15,220 nt of DNA, taken from Coemansia sp. RSA 1804. Taxonomy: Eukaryota > Kickxellomycota > Kickxellomycetes > Kickxellales > Kickxellaceae. Below the pieces are notes generated by a model. It worked only from the letters and a program-made list of their open reading frames with translations. It made no database searches and was not told the DNA's origin. Every line of letters begins with the position of its first letter. The stretch's first letter is position 1. Shown here piece after piece: positions 1-8,491 of the stretch. A program made the position numbers and the translations under genes. The stretch spans positions 1 through 15,220 of the forward strand of contig JANBTH010000532.1 in assembly GCA_027578815.1 (NCBI GenBank), written 5' to 3'.

Positions 1-1229
1 CTTGGCGCAGCTGCTAGTTATAAGCCCCAGGAAGCACACAGTACCATGCCAACATGGCTACCGCGCTGATGGAAATAACCACATTGTGAAAATAGATGAA
101 AAATAAGCATCTCTAGAGTGCACCAAAACTATACACTGTCATCATCTGCTCACAGCTAATAACACATACCAATGGAAGTCTATAACTTTGCAAAACCAAT
201 ATAAACAAGGAGCGGGTTTTTAAAAACAGAACAAACAGTCCAGATACATTTGAAACTATCAGGCTTTTACCATAAAAAGACCTGGACTACACGTACCACA
301 AAGTCATTAAAAATCGCTAGCAATTGAGGTCACATTTTTCTACTAAAAGATTACTACAGGTGATAAGAAATAATAAGCTTGATGTAAATATTACTTTGTC
401 AGAAGAAATAAAAGGATCAACATTTAAAGTACTGGAAAATTGTTATGCAGAGTTTGCTTTTTGCCTCCCACGTTTTTAGAATTTGACATTCTTTTTTTTC
501 TCCCGAACTTTCTATTCTCGGCAAATTGGGATGCATAAACACGAAAATGTATGAGGGCGGGCTACAAAAACACAAAACCTGTCTTGTTGCATCAGCCTTC
601 CTCCCCACCTCCCCAATACCACATTCTGGAACAGTGTCAAATATGTGGTCTCTGACTTGTTCCGTGTGCTGCATACATATCGTAGGATTACTTGCTCTGG
701 CAAACAAGGTGCTCCAAAGGTTGTTACCTTTTTTCTTGTCTGTTGCTTGCCACGATTCACATCAATCAGTTTATATTTGTGCAGGTAAAGAGCAAACTGA
801 TCTCAGCCCGCCCGGTTGCCATTTCTGCAGCCAGGCGTTCATGGAGTAAACAATCTGCACAACCGTAAATCCCCTTCTTATTTGCTGTATTTGGCGCAAG
901 GCTTGGGAGAGGTGTTTCTCTATTTACAGTGATCACCCATGTTTTATTTGTCTCGATGCCTCTTTTAGGTTAAAACGGAAATTGGAGGAGCTATCATTTT
1001 TTTATATATTTTCAATACTGTTTTAATTAGCGACCAAAAGACCCCTTCACGCACATCTTCATCTATTCTCTTCCAAATCCGTCTTTTATGTTATCCTTCT
1101 TGTCCTTACTATCTCTACCCTTTAATGTTTTTTGCTCCTTTTTGAGTCTGTACTTTATTTTTACTATATTTTTCCATATTCCTTTTTATTACGAATATTA
1201 CTTACCTCTGTGTGTGTTTTTGATATATC
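1..1229. other. Intergenic and promoter region left of the 7TM gene
   Basis: I see no convincing gene here. The first 500 bases are A/T-rich with scattered stops in all frames and an AATAAA hexamer at 407-412 (+), which could be the 3' end of a gene lying left of the window. The reading frame at 526-849 begins with TTG and resembles no family. From about 1030 the sequence becomes T- and C/T-rich, as expected for the leader of the 7TM gene. An ATG at 1088 opens a frame running to 1561, out of frame with the receptor start at 1230, so it is either an inhibitory upstream ORF or lies upstream of the real transcription start. Confidence 0.5.
1003..1010 (+). promoter_or_regulatory. Possible TATA element for the 7TM gene
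   Basis: TATATATT sits about 220 bases upstream of the ATG at 1230, just before a C/T-rich stretch typical of fungal leaders. The surrounding DNA is T-rich, so a chance match is quite possible. Confidence 0.3.
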
Positions 1230-2519
1230 ATGCCAGACAGCAACAGCGATTTAGCCTCTCGCTTGAGCGTGCTTCCCAGAAGCATGTTCTCCAGCGACGA
1301 GGAGCGAATAACGTATCTCGAGCAGCGGCTAGGCATGAAAATCGACCCTGTTGGTACCGGAGACACCGCGACTATTGCTGTTGGCACCGCATTCTTTGGA
1401 GTCACGCTTATCTTTATTATCACCGCATGGATAAACCGCAACTTTCGTCCCATCCGCGCAAAGAACCTTCCGATGGTGACGATTCTGTTTGTCACTGGGT
1501 TTCTGTGGTTTGTGGGCGATATCCCGATGAATGGACATGTGCTGTTCAAGGGTGCCTTTAGCAACTGCAAAGAGTGGAACATTTGGGCACGTGTGCTGTT
1601 CTGCTTCTGGTACACCACTGGGCTTATTGTGCGCTGCTATGCCCTGGATCGCGTGTTCAACCAGAACAAGCCGACACGCGGCATTGCCTACTATGCACCG
1701 TCTGCTGTCCTAATCTTGTTCTACCTGTGCTACTCGATAGTCACCCAGGCCATGCCCGACAGACTCACAATCGGCTTCAACAGCCAGCTTGAGGTGTGCA
1801 CAACAACTGACGGGTACCAGTACGTTACCATCGGCATCCTGTGGATTAACTGGATCATCTTTTCGATTATGATGATCCGGCTGCGCAACATCCAGTCGAC
1901 GTTCAACGAGTTCTACGAGTCTCTGTTTATCCTGGGATTCGGCGTTGCGGCAATGATCAAAACAACCGTCGTGCACTTCACACATTCCAAGTACACACTG
2001 ATCCTGGGATACCGCATGGCCGAGACCATCGGAGATGCGTTTATCTGCAACGGAGTCATCCTGGTCATCATCGCATATCCAGTGATTAGGAGCGTGTACC
2101 GGGCAAAGGAGTACGAGCGCAAGTGGCTTCTACGACTCCGCACCGACGGTCTCCAGGACATGTACGAGACAAACATGAAGCTTCGTGCGGAGATGCCGCT
2201 GCAGTACTCGCGGATGAACGGATCCGCCACAACCAATCAGTTTGAAAAGAACGTGATGGGCGGCGAGGCTGACGAGGGCAACTACTTTGACATGCACGCG
2301 TACAGCAACAAGGACAGGAAGGATGAAGCGGGCAAGGCCCTCAAGCTCAACAGTGGCGTGTATATGGCCGACGATGATATGCACACGTCCCCGCAGGTTG
2401 GTCGGAACGATATGGCTGCTGAAGAAAGCGGAAATCGCAGGCGCCCCCATTTCGATCGCCGCTCATTGAACTCGTTGGATATGATGGAGGCTCCTGAAAA
2501 GGTCAGACATATTCTGTAG
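1230..2519 (+). CDS. Seven-transmembrane G-protein-coupled-receptor-like protein
   Basis: This is a 429-residue integral membrane protein, probably a plasma-membrane receptor signalling through a heterotrimeric G protein. Seven hydrophobic segments are visible at about residues 46-67, 81-99, 115-138, 152-171, 197-216, 229-249 and 262-283. C113, just before TM3, and C190, in the second extracellular loop, are placed like the classic GPCR disulfide pair. The N-terminus is short, has no signal peptide, and holds a small charged helix (YLEQRLGM, 29-36). After TM7 comes a basic juxtamembrane helix (REKEY-type, 288-303) and a polar cytosolic tail of about 145 residues ending in FDRRSL...VRHIL. The start at 1230 has A at -3 and leaves the first TM intact. 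It resembles the fungal receptors with family-3-like or RGS-linked 7TM domains that are numerous in Kickxellales, but no RGS domain is present here. The ligand is unknown. A truncated gene with a similar tail ends at 15150 on the other strand. The 7TM fold is fairly certain; receptor activity is inferred. Confidence 0.8.
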   Translation: MPDSNSDLASRLSVLPRSMFSSDEERITYLEQRLGMKIDPVGTGDTATIAVGTAFFGVTLIFIITAWINRNFRPIRAKNLPMVTILFVTGFLWFVGDIPMNGHVLFKGAFSNCKEWNIWARVLFCFWYTTGLIVRCYALDRVFNQNKPTRGIAYYAPSAVLILFYLCYSIVTQAMPDRLTIGFNSQLEVCTTTDGYQYVTIGILWINWIIFSIMMIRLRNIQSTFNEFYESLFILGFGVAAMIKTTVVHFTHSKYTLILGYRMAETIGDAFICNGVILVIIAYPVIRSVYRAKEYERKWLLRLRTDGLQDMYETNMKLRAEMPLQYSRMNGSATTNQFEKNVMGGEADEGNYFDMHAYSNKDRKDEAGKALKLNSGVYMADDDMHTSPQVGRNDMAAEESGNRRRPHFDRRSLNSLDMMEAPEKVRHIL

Positions 2520-3202
2520 ACATCTTGCTCCCTCACATTCTGCCGGGTTTTCTTTCTGTTTTGTTGCGCTTTAATGTTTTTCAATCTTTATCAAAAGAAT
2601 TTATGAATAATTGTACTTCACCCACACTCTCAGGGGAGATGTTATGTGGATATGGCTATTAAAAGAGTGAGAACCCCCTTTTTGTGCTAGCATCATTTGA
2701 ACACGTGTGGTAAACCAACAATAGCAAAAAAATGTTTTGTATTTACCACATCGAGATAGCTTGCCTCTCCTGCCACGGTGCTCTGCGCATAAACCACCCA
2801 TTGAAAATCAATGCATTTGCTGCCAACATTCTCGGAAAGATGCATGTCGGCCCCACCAAGTGTTATGTTTACAGAATCGGGCAACGGGAGGTGGGCGTAT
2901 TTTGTGTTTTGCCTGTATGCACCGTCGTTTCTGTATGTGCACATCTGTAGAAATATTGTATTTTCCGTTTGCGACGCATTTTGGAAACACGTTTTTTTTC
3001 TGTTTGGGTGCTGCTTGCTGCATTTAGACCACCCAGTCCATTAGCTTGCCGCTCGTGATTTGCAAAGTAAAAAAGGAAAACATGGTCCAACCCTGTCACA
3101 CAGTGTAGAAAGAAGCAAGAAACAAAACAATATTTATGAATTTGCATCGCCGCAAAACCACCTGCCATTCAACAAATAGCTTGTGCAAAAAAGCAAAAAA
3201 AG
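2520..3202. other. Intergenic region between the 7TM gene and tRNA-Ser
   Basis: This stretch holds the 3' end of the 7TM transcript, with an ATTAAA poly(A)-like hexamer at 2658-2663 about 140 bases past the stop. It then holds about 500 bases in which I see no supported gene. A 72-codon ATG frame at 2732-2950 is Cys-rich but matches nothing and overlaps frames on the other strand, so I do not call it. Confidence 0.5.
3195..3201 (-). terminator. RNA polymerase III terminator of tRNA-Ser
   Basis: Seven A's on the plus strand read as T7 on the minus strand, one base after the 3' end of the tRNA. This is the standard pol III stop signal. A second A6 run at 3187-3192 could act as back-up. Confidence 0.85.
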
Positions 3203-3284
3203 CGACACCTGCAGGATTCGAACCTGCGCATCCAACGGATAATGCCTTAGCAGGGCATCGCCTTAACCACTCGGCCAAAGTGTC
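3203..3284 (-). tRNA. tRNA-Ser (anticodon GCU)
   Basis: Read on the minus strand, this 82-base gene folds into a full cloverleaf. The acceptor stem is GACACTT with AGGTGTC (one T-G wobble) and the discriminator base is G. The D arm contains GCCGAGTGGTTAAGGC. The anticodon stem is ATGCC/GGCAT with loop CTGCTAA, giving anticodon GCU, which reads AGC and AGU. The T arm is GCAGG-TTCGAAT-CCTGC. The 14-base variable arm with stem ATCC/GGAT marks it as a class II (serine) tRNA. No intron and no encoded CCA are present, as usual for eukaryotic nuclear tRNA genes. The A-box and B-box (GGTTCGAATCC) are intact, and T7 follows directly. It lies 216 bases beyond the stop of PIG-S in the same orientation. 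Confidence 0.97.
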
Positions 3285-3500
3285 CTAGAAGCCAGGCTTC
3301 AAGCCAACTCCACTGTCAAAGTTCGGGCAACCTAGCCAAAATGTTAAATAAATGAAAAGCCTTTTGTAAAAACAACGCCGGTGCATTGCTGAAAGTCATT
3401 ATTACTGCATGACATGTGCAAGAGAAACCAACAAAAAAGCAATGCATTAGAATAGTACACACGTGAAGAGAACAAAGAAAGCAGAACCCCCCATATAAAG

Positions 3501-5255
3501 TCAGCTATCTTTTTTGCCAGCACTGTCGGGCACCGCCTTACGACGACGGCGGCGAGAGGCAATGACAAGGTGCCTGATGGCGGACAGGACGGGGATAGCG
3601 ACGGGGAGAAAGAAGGGAAAGTAGATAGCGTACTTGTGCTGGTCGGGGAAGTAGAGCATCGAGACCATGGAGGGGTCAAAGAAGGCGGTCTCCGCAAGCA
3701 CAGCAGCCGTGGCGGCCGAGGCAAACGAGGTGGCAGCCGAGTAGTCGGCGACGGCAGCGCGCGGCGTGGAATCGATGGCGGAGAGCGCGGCGAGCGACTG
3801 GTCGACCTGCGTTTTGATCGCATCCATCACCACCATGTTCTGCAGCGAATCCACCAGACGCACCAGCGACTGGAGCGTGGTTATCGCCGTCTGGCGGCCC
3901 TGGATCGTCCACTGTCGCATCAGCGCGTCGAGCTCCCATCCGCTGACTCCCGTTTCAGAAGCAAGCTGCACACGCACGCCTGTGCCCCTCTCGAGAAGAG
4001 CGGAGCCGTCGTCGGCTGCCGATGCAGCGCTGGCAGCCAGCGGCGTGTCGCTGCGGATGCCGAGAAGCGCCCGGAGCTGCGCGACAAACACGCCCATGTG
4101 CGGCTGCAGCTCCGTGGACGACAGCACCACCTTTGATCCAGGCCTGGCGTGCGCTGGGAGGTTGGCAATGGCAACGCCGCCCCATTGCGGAATAGAAAAC
4201 GCATTGGTGCCGACAGAATCAGCACCGGCCGCTTCGCTCTCGAGTATACGAACGGGCTGCGACGCAAGCGCTGGAACGTAGAGTATAAAGTTAAGCGTAG
4301 GCGCAACCGGGTCAACAGAGGCCAAGTTCCACGACGGCGAGTTAACGAAGTGCGAGAGCATCGGCGGAGTCAGGTACGTTGCGTTGTTGCGCACAATAGG
4401 CGTGACCGGGGGCGGGCCGGCATGGTGGAGCACCTGCGAGGTGACAGACAGTCTGGTCAGGGGCTGCAGGGCATCAACCAGGGGCTGCAGAAGCTCCGCA
4501 GCGGCCTTCTCGATTTCCCAGTCAACCTGCGCACCGGCCACCGGGTTCTCGTTGAGCAGGGTCAGCGTGACCGATACGTGAGGCGCGAACTTGAGTGCCC
4601 CACGCGACTCCCTGCTTCGCAGCCCCTGCCGCTGCTTCCGCTCCCCGAGCGCCCGAGATCCTCCCTGCACCGCGCGCTCTTCGCGCGACACGATTGCGGC
4701 TATGACGCGCGCAACGGATTGCTCAACGCTCTGTGCCGACAGCTGCGCCGCTCTGGGCAGCGTTATGCGCACAGTGCGGTCGGGGCTCACATCCACCGCG
4801 GAATGTCCGGCGCTCGCATTGTCCGAACGGGCAACGCGGACCGAATAATGGCCAGGAGTACCGGCCGGCGCCTTCCCACGCGCAACAACCGTGGAATACC
4901 GCACCGGCCACGCGCCCGATCCGCGGGGCCCACGCGTCGCTTTAACCATCGTCCGCACCGTCTTTTCAATGTCGGCGGCGGCAACAGGCGGAAGCGCCGA
5001 GTCAGCATCGATGTGGAAGAAGACGGGGATGCGGAGCACATCCGTGGATGCGTATCTGCTTATCTCTGCAACCGGCAGCGCCGCACGGTACACGCGGGTC
5101 GTTGTCCACCATAGTGGCAGACCAATCAGCAGGAGCACGAGAATGCTGCCTACCACAACCCTGCGCTCACTGTGTGTTGAGATCACCTGCTTGTCGGAGT
5201 CTGGCGTGCGGGTTCGTCCGAGCAGGGCCCGCAGTCTGTTGCCCAATTGCGCCAT
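3501..5255 (-). CDS. GPI17: GPI transamidase subunit PIG-S (Gpi17)
   Basis: This 584-residue protein is a subunit of the ER-membrane GPI-transamidase complex, which attaches preassembled GPI anchors to the C-terminus of secretory proteins. An N-terminal TM at about 33-50 runs into GLPLWWTTTRVYRAALP (45-61), the family's most recognisable motif. A long luminal domain follows (about 60-540), then FPDQHKYAIYFPFFLPVAIP (536-555), the conserved C-terminal TM entry. Both ends are therefore cytosolic, as known for PIG-S. The tail after the second TM is basic (RRRRRK) and ends in KKDS, which fits a KKxx ER-retrieval signal. Sequons include N146 and N291. The start at 5255 (context CGCCATGG) was chosen because the frame extends upstream only to a TTG codon at 5321. 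Length is close to the usual 530-600 residues. An alanine-rich stretch (404-415, 500-522) and high GC make the antisense frames look open. It is divergent from the kinase gene, across a 1.7-kb gap. Confidence 0.95.
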   Translation of the reverse strand: MAQLGNRLRALLGRTRTPDSDKQVISTHSERRVVVGSILVLLLIGLPLWWTTTRVYRAALPVAEISRYASTDVLRIPVFFHIDADSALPPVAAADIEKTVRTMVKATRGPRGSGAWPVRYSTVVARGKAPAGTPGHYSVRVARSDNASAGHSAVDVSPDRTVRITLPRAAQLSAQSVEQSVARVIAAIVSREERAVQGGSRALGERKQRQGLRSRESRGALKFAPHVSVTLTLLNENPVAGAQVDWEIEKAAAELLQPLVDALQPLTRLSVTSQVLHHAGPPPVTPIVRNNATYLTPPMLSHFVNSPSWNLASVDPVAPTLNFILYVPALASQPVRILESEAAGADSVGTNAFSIPQWGGVAIANLPAHARPGSKVVLSSTELQPHMGVFVAQLRALLGIRSDTPLAASAASAADDGSALLERGTGVRVQLASETGVSGWELDALMRQWTIQGRQTAITTLQSLVRLVDSLQNMVVMDAIKTQVDQSLAALSAIDSTPRAAVADYSAATSFASAATAAVLAETAFFDPSMVSMLYFPDQHKYAIYFPFFLPVAIPVLSAIRHLVIASRRRRRKAVPDSAGKKDS

Positions 5256-6936
5256 GGCGATAGAAGAAGAACGATTGTTGATTCCAGCGAGAAAAGGGAA
5301 AAGAAATGCAAAATGATCCAAAATGAGAAGTACCTAGGCAAGGGGGCAAGGAAGGAAGGAAAGAGATATAAATGGATTGCGGATACACTCGCGTTAACAA
5401 TCGAGAACAACAACAGCTGCAGCAGCATTCTCGACTAGCCCAATCGGCTCGATTCCGCAAAACCAACCGCAGTCGGCTCGTGGGCGGCGCGAGTCGTGAC
5501 GGCCCTGAGTAGATGAAGAAGAAGATGAAGAGAGGGGAACAAAGCGCAGGAGGCTCCGATGATGACGACGATGATGGTGAGGAAAAAAAACCGCCTTGTC
5601 CTCCCCCCCCCAGCGAGACGCACTACACTTGATTGGAATGCAAAAAAGCCAAAGGAAAGGGGGCGAAAAGATGGGAGAAGCACATTCCTTTTTTCGTTTG
5701 GGCCATGAACAGAGCAAGCGCTTGCCCTTTTTTCCTTTTCAAACTCCCCCACCCACCCACTGCACACTATACTTGTGCATGCAACGAGAGTGCGGTTTCT
5801 GGCTTGGGAACAGAACAGAGCGGAAGGCACGGCACCTTCCACTCTATGTTTTATTTGGCTGCGGGCGCGCTTCATGTCATGGACTGGCTTTCTGTTCTAG
5901 CTGGGCGCTCAGCTCATGACTATCATCGTCGGCAAGGGTCTTTCTCCTCCTCCTCCTCCAGAAGGCAGAAGAGGAGGAGAGCCACGGTTGAGCGCAATCG
6001 CCGAGTGCAAAGCGTGGAGCAGAATGAGCCGTGTGTCCAGAAAAAAAAACAGCAACAAGTGCACACTCTTTCAATGGACAAGCCAAATAGCGCATATGCG
6101 TGCACATCAAAAGGGTCACTTTTTTGCAACAGGATACTCCTCCAACTCGGTGTTATAAAGGCAAAGTTCTTCTTCCAAAAGAAGTATCTTCTTCCTCTTC
6201 CATTTCTCTCCCTCTTTCTCAACTTTTTTGTTTCGTTTACTCGAGTCTTTTTTATATTATCCCCCTTTCGCTCTTGCTATTTGGATACTCTTTTTGTCTT
6301 TTATTTTTGCACGGCATTATTTTTACATATTGCATATTCATAACATCCGGAACCAGCCTTTTCCTTCTTTTTTAGTTAGCGGGTACGTAGGTTCTTTTTA
6401 GACTTTGAAGCGATATCCGCCAGTTGGTTCCTTGGACGAGGAGGCCTTACAAACTAAGCGGGATATGCAGGCACTCGGTGATGCTTTTGTTTCCCCTCTT
6501 TGTGGGTCTTTGTGCGGGTGGTGGGTTTCGGACGAGGATAAGAGTCTTGTGCGGGCCGCCTTCTTTACAGCCAAAGCCTTTATATTAAGAGACGAAGAGT
6601 GTATGCTTTGGGTTGCCCTTTTTACTGTTTCTTATTGACGCGTTACAATCTGTTTACCTTGAGTTTCTTTGCTCCCCCTTTCCCTCCATTCTGGCGTGTA
6701 TATCTTAAGGAGAGCGGGGGGCCTGAAAACAACAATCTCATGCTTCTGACGTGGGTTTTTATTTATAACATCTTGGTTCTTTTCCTCTTCTTCTCTTTAG
6801 CATTTTTCATTTAAAGACATTTCTCCTGTTTGCTTGTTCTGCATTTTCTGTTACCCCCCTACTATTACCCTTTTTACCTTGTAGCTCTTTTTATTCGCAG
6901 ACAAAAACCCAATAGCCTAAGCACATTTAGCCGACG
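5256..6936. other. Long divergent intergenic region between PIG-S and the kinase
   Basis: The region serves the promoters of PIG-S (leftward) and the kinase (rightward). Near PIG-S there is a CCAAT box in GCCCAATCGG (5440-5444), a second CCAAT on the other strand at 5632-5636, and a purine-rich stretch around 5513-5600. That stretch contains a 39-codon ATG frame (5513-5632) with a lysine-rich head and six consecutive Asp codons. From about 6150 to 6936 the plus strand is strongly C/T-rich, as fungal leaders are, with CCCCT (STRE-type) pentamers at 6262, 6493, 6675 and 6856. GTACGT at 6383-6388 and a pyrimidine tract ending in TTCGCAG at 6894-6900 could bound an intron in the 5' leader. A 77-codon frame at 6405-6638 starts with TTG and is not called. 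Confidence 0.45.
5444..5480. repeat. Direct repeat of TCGGCTCG upstream of PIG-S
   Basis: TCGGCTCG occurs at 5444-5451 and again at 5473-5480, 29 bases apart. The first copy overlaps a CCAAT box about 185 bases upstream of the PIG-S ATG. It may be a pair of factor-binding sites. Nothing in the sequence says which factor, and two copies of an 8-mer can arise by chance in GC-rich DNA. Confidence 0.3.
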
Positions 6937-8325
6937 ATGCCTCAGATGCTAGTTCTCGTAGGCCTGCCAGGGTGCGGCAAAACGGCGTTTGCACGACGGC
7001 TGGCAGCGCACCATCCGTCGTGGGAGCGCATAAACCAGGACGAAACGGGGTCGCGCTCACTCTGCGAGCAACGCGCAGCAGAGAGCCTCAAGGAAGGCAA
7101 GAATGTAGTCATCGACCGGTGCAACTTTGACGAGGACCAGCGGAAGATTTGGGTCAAAATCGCAGAAGAAGCATTTGCGCCCGTCGATGCGCTGTTCTTT
7201 GACATCGACGTCAAGGTGTGCAAGGAGCGGGTCAAGGCGCGTGTGGGCCATCCTACGGGAGTCGAAGGCAAGTTTGGCGCAGAGGTTGTTGCCCGGTTCG
7301 ATCGGCTGCTTACGCGCCCGACCATCTACGAGGGATTCCGGTACATCCACAACATTGCCACGCATCTCCCGCCGGCGAAGAAGGGAATGTGCGAGGACGA
7401 GGTGTTCTGCGAGGGCACTATCTGCAGCGTCATGGCGATGTTCCCGCCAAGCAAGGCGCCCGAGCTATGCGTCGAGCCGCCTCCACCTGCCCCGGCTCCG
7501 GCTCCAGCTCCGTGCAAGGAGGAGATCAAAGTCAAGATCAAGGTCGAGGAGGACTGCAAGTGCCAGGACGTCAAGGAGGAGGTCAAGGTCGAGGTCAAGG
7601 TCGAGGAGATGGCGAGAAAGGAGAACAAGCAGGTTGTTGACTTTTGCGCTGCCGACTTTGCTGGCACGCCTCCCGTGGGCACACTCACCAAGCCCGACGA
7701 AGGATACGGAACATACAAGGAGACCAAGGCAATGTGGGAGGACGAGAACCACACGCAGCACTTCAACCACTCGCTGTACAACGAGCAGGCGGACCGCGAG
7801 ATGCGTCCCGGCCGCGAGGCAGACCGTCGCACGCGCCATGTGCAGCACTCGGACCACATGGTTAATCCCACCGCCGGGCTCGCACGCGCCTTCGATCACC
7901 TGTCGCTTGATCGTGATCAGCAGGGCCACGAGGTCGAGTGCGACGGAAAGCGCCGCCATTTCCACGACCGCTCGCACTACTACCACCAGCACGAGCACCA
8001 GGAGAACGCCAAGGCCGGCACCGCCCGCACCTACGAGCACAAGCACATGAACAGCTTCCGCCACTTGCATGCCGACAACCCAGACAAGGCGCGCACCGAG
8101 GCCTTTGAGCACCGCTCCTTCAACTACGCCTACAAGGGCGGCGCTGGCTTTGATCCCGAGCAGGTCATGATGAGCTCGTCCAAGAATAAACTCAAGTTCG
8201 AGGACGAGATCAAGGCCTCGTTCCATAATCTCCCGATCAACGACCACTTCTCCTTTGCTCAGAACGTCAAGTGGGAAACCGAGTATCCGACAAAACCAAA
8301 CTGGAGCGTCTTTGGTGGCAAGTAA
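6937..8325 (+). CDS. P-loop polynucleotide-kinase-like protein with C-terminal His-rich repeats
   Basis: This is a 462-residue two-part protein. Residues 1-145 form a P-loop kinase of the AAA_33/PNK type: Walker A GLPGCGKT (9-16), WERINQDE (29-36), VVIDRCNFDEDQR (57-69) with the Walker-B-like Asp60, and a basic lid (RVKARVGHPT, 98-107). In known relatives this module phosphorylates 5' ends of nucleic acid or small substrates, and WxxINQDxxGS...DRCNFxxxQR is characteristic of it. Residues 147-180 carry four cysteines (152, 158, 163, 178). A Pro/Ala linker (181-192) and a Lys/Val/Glu-rich stretch (194-226) lead to an unrecognised domain. In that domain six degenerate units of 17-26 residues, starting at 268, 294, 311, 334, 358 and 382, each place [F/Y/V]-x-H-x-[S/H] nine residues in, usually after a basic residue. 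The conserved-looking end runs to FGGK. There is no phosphatase, ligase or HIT domain, so this is not canonical PNKP, Trl1 or aprataxin. The start has a clean leader and begins immediately before the Walker A strand. The kinase fold is nearly certain; substrate and repeat function are unknown. Confidence 0.85.
   Translation: MPQMLVLVGLPGCGKTAFARRLAAHHPSWERINQDETGSRSLCEQRAAESLKEGKNVVIDRCNFDEDQRKIWVKIAEEAFAPVDALFFDIDVKVCKERVKARVGHPTGVEGKFGAEVVARFDRLLTRPTIYEGFRYIHNIATHLPPAKKGMCEDEVFCEGTICSVMAMFPPSKAPELCVEPPPPAPAPAPAPCKEEIKVKIKVEEDCKCQDVKEEVKVEVKVEEMARKENKQVVDFCAADFAGTPPVGTLTKPDEGYGTYKETKAMWEDENHTQHFNHSLYNEQADREMRPGREADRRTRHVQHSDHMVNPTAGLARAFDHLSLDRDQQGHEVECDGKRRHFHDRSHYYHQHEHQENAKAGTARTYEHKHMNSFRHLHADNPDKARTEAFEHRSFNYAYKGGAGFDPEQVMMSSSKNKLKFEDEIKASFHNLPINDHFSFAQNVKWETEYPTKPNWSVFGGK
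7582..7605 (+). repeat. 12-bp tandem repeat coding Val-Lys-Val-Glu
   Basis: GTCAAGGTCGAG is repeated exactly, head to tail (7582-7593 and 7594-7605), and encodes VKVE twice (residues 216-223). Diverged copies lie upstream around 7530-7550 (VKIKVEE). This suggests slippage-driven growth of the charged linker in the kinase gene. Confidence 0.85.
7738..8151 (+). repeat. Six degenerate protein repeats with [F/Y/V]-x-H-x-[S/H]
   Basis: Codons 268-405 of the kinase gene divide into six units starting at residues 268, 294, 311, 334, 358 and 382 (spacings 26, 17, 23, 24, 24). At offset +8 each unit has an aromatic or Val: F276 (FNHSL), V302 (VQHSD), F319 (FDHLS), F342 (FHDRS), Y366 (YEHKH), F390 (FEHRS). 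The residues just before are basic or polar (TQH, TRH, ARA, RRH, TRT, TEA). The units are seen in protein, not as DNA identity, so they are old and diverged. I do not recognise the family. Confidence 0.65.
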
Positions 8326-8485
8326 AAAAACTAAGGAAGAGCTAACCCCTTCATTCTGCTCTCTCCTCTCTCTCTGCTCTGTGTTTTCCTCTTTTTCTGC
8401 TTTCTCTCTCTGGAAACGTCCATTTCTTTACTTTCTCTTTTTTCTTTACTTTTCTTTTCATTCTATACTTTTACATACATCTGGT

Positions 8486-8491
8486 TTTATT
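8486..8491 (-). promoter_or_regulatory. Possible poly(A) signal of the pseudoprotease gene
   Basis: TTTATT on the plus strand reads AATAAA on the minus strand, about 125 bases beyond the stop at 8616. It lies inside the presumed 3' UTR of the convergent kinase gene. Confidence 0.35.

Noticed and set aside
526..849. 107-codon frame upstream of the 7TM gene
   Set aside because: TTG start, no domain, overlapping open frames on the other strand.
2732..2950. 72-codon ATG frame, Cys-rich
   Set aside because: No signal peptide or family features, and three overlapping frames of similar length; not distinguishable from chance.
4149..5114. 321-codon Arg-rich frame on the plus strand, antisense to PIG-S
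   Set aside because: It lies inside a clear PIG-S gene; Arg-rich low-complexity product is the usual shadow of GC-rich coding DNA.
5256..5321. Upstream extension of PIG-S by 22 residues
   Set aside because: It would need a TTG start; the ATG at 5255 has a strong Kozak context.
6405..6638. 77-codon frame in the kinase leader
   Set aside because: TTG start right after an in-frame TAG; lies in presumed leader or intron.
7127..8050. 307-codon Arg/Ser/Thr-rich frame in the kinase region, other plus frame
   Set aside because: Shadow of the kinase gene, low-complexity, no family match.
7465..8247. 260-codon Leu/Val-rich frame antisense to the kinase
   Set aside because: Its composition mirrors the GAG/CAC/AAG codons of the kinase repeats; no recognisable domain.
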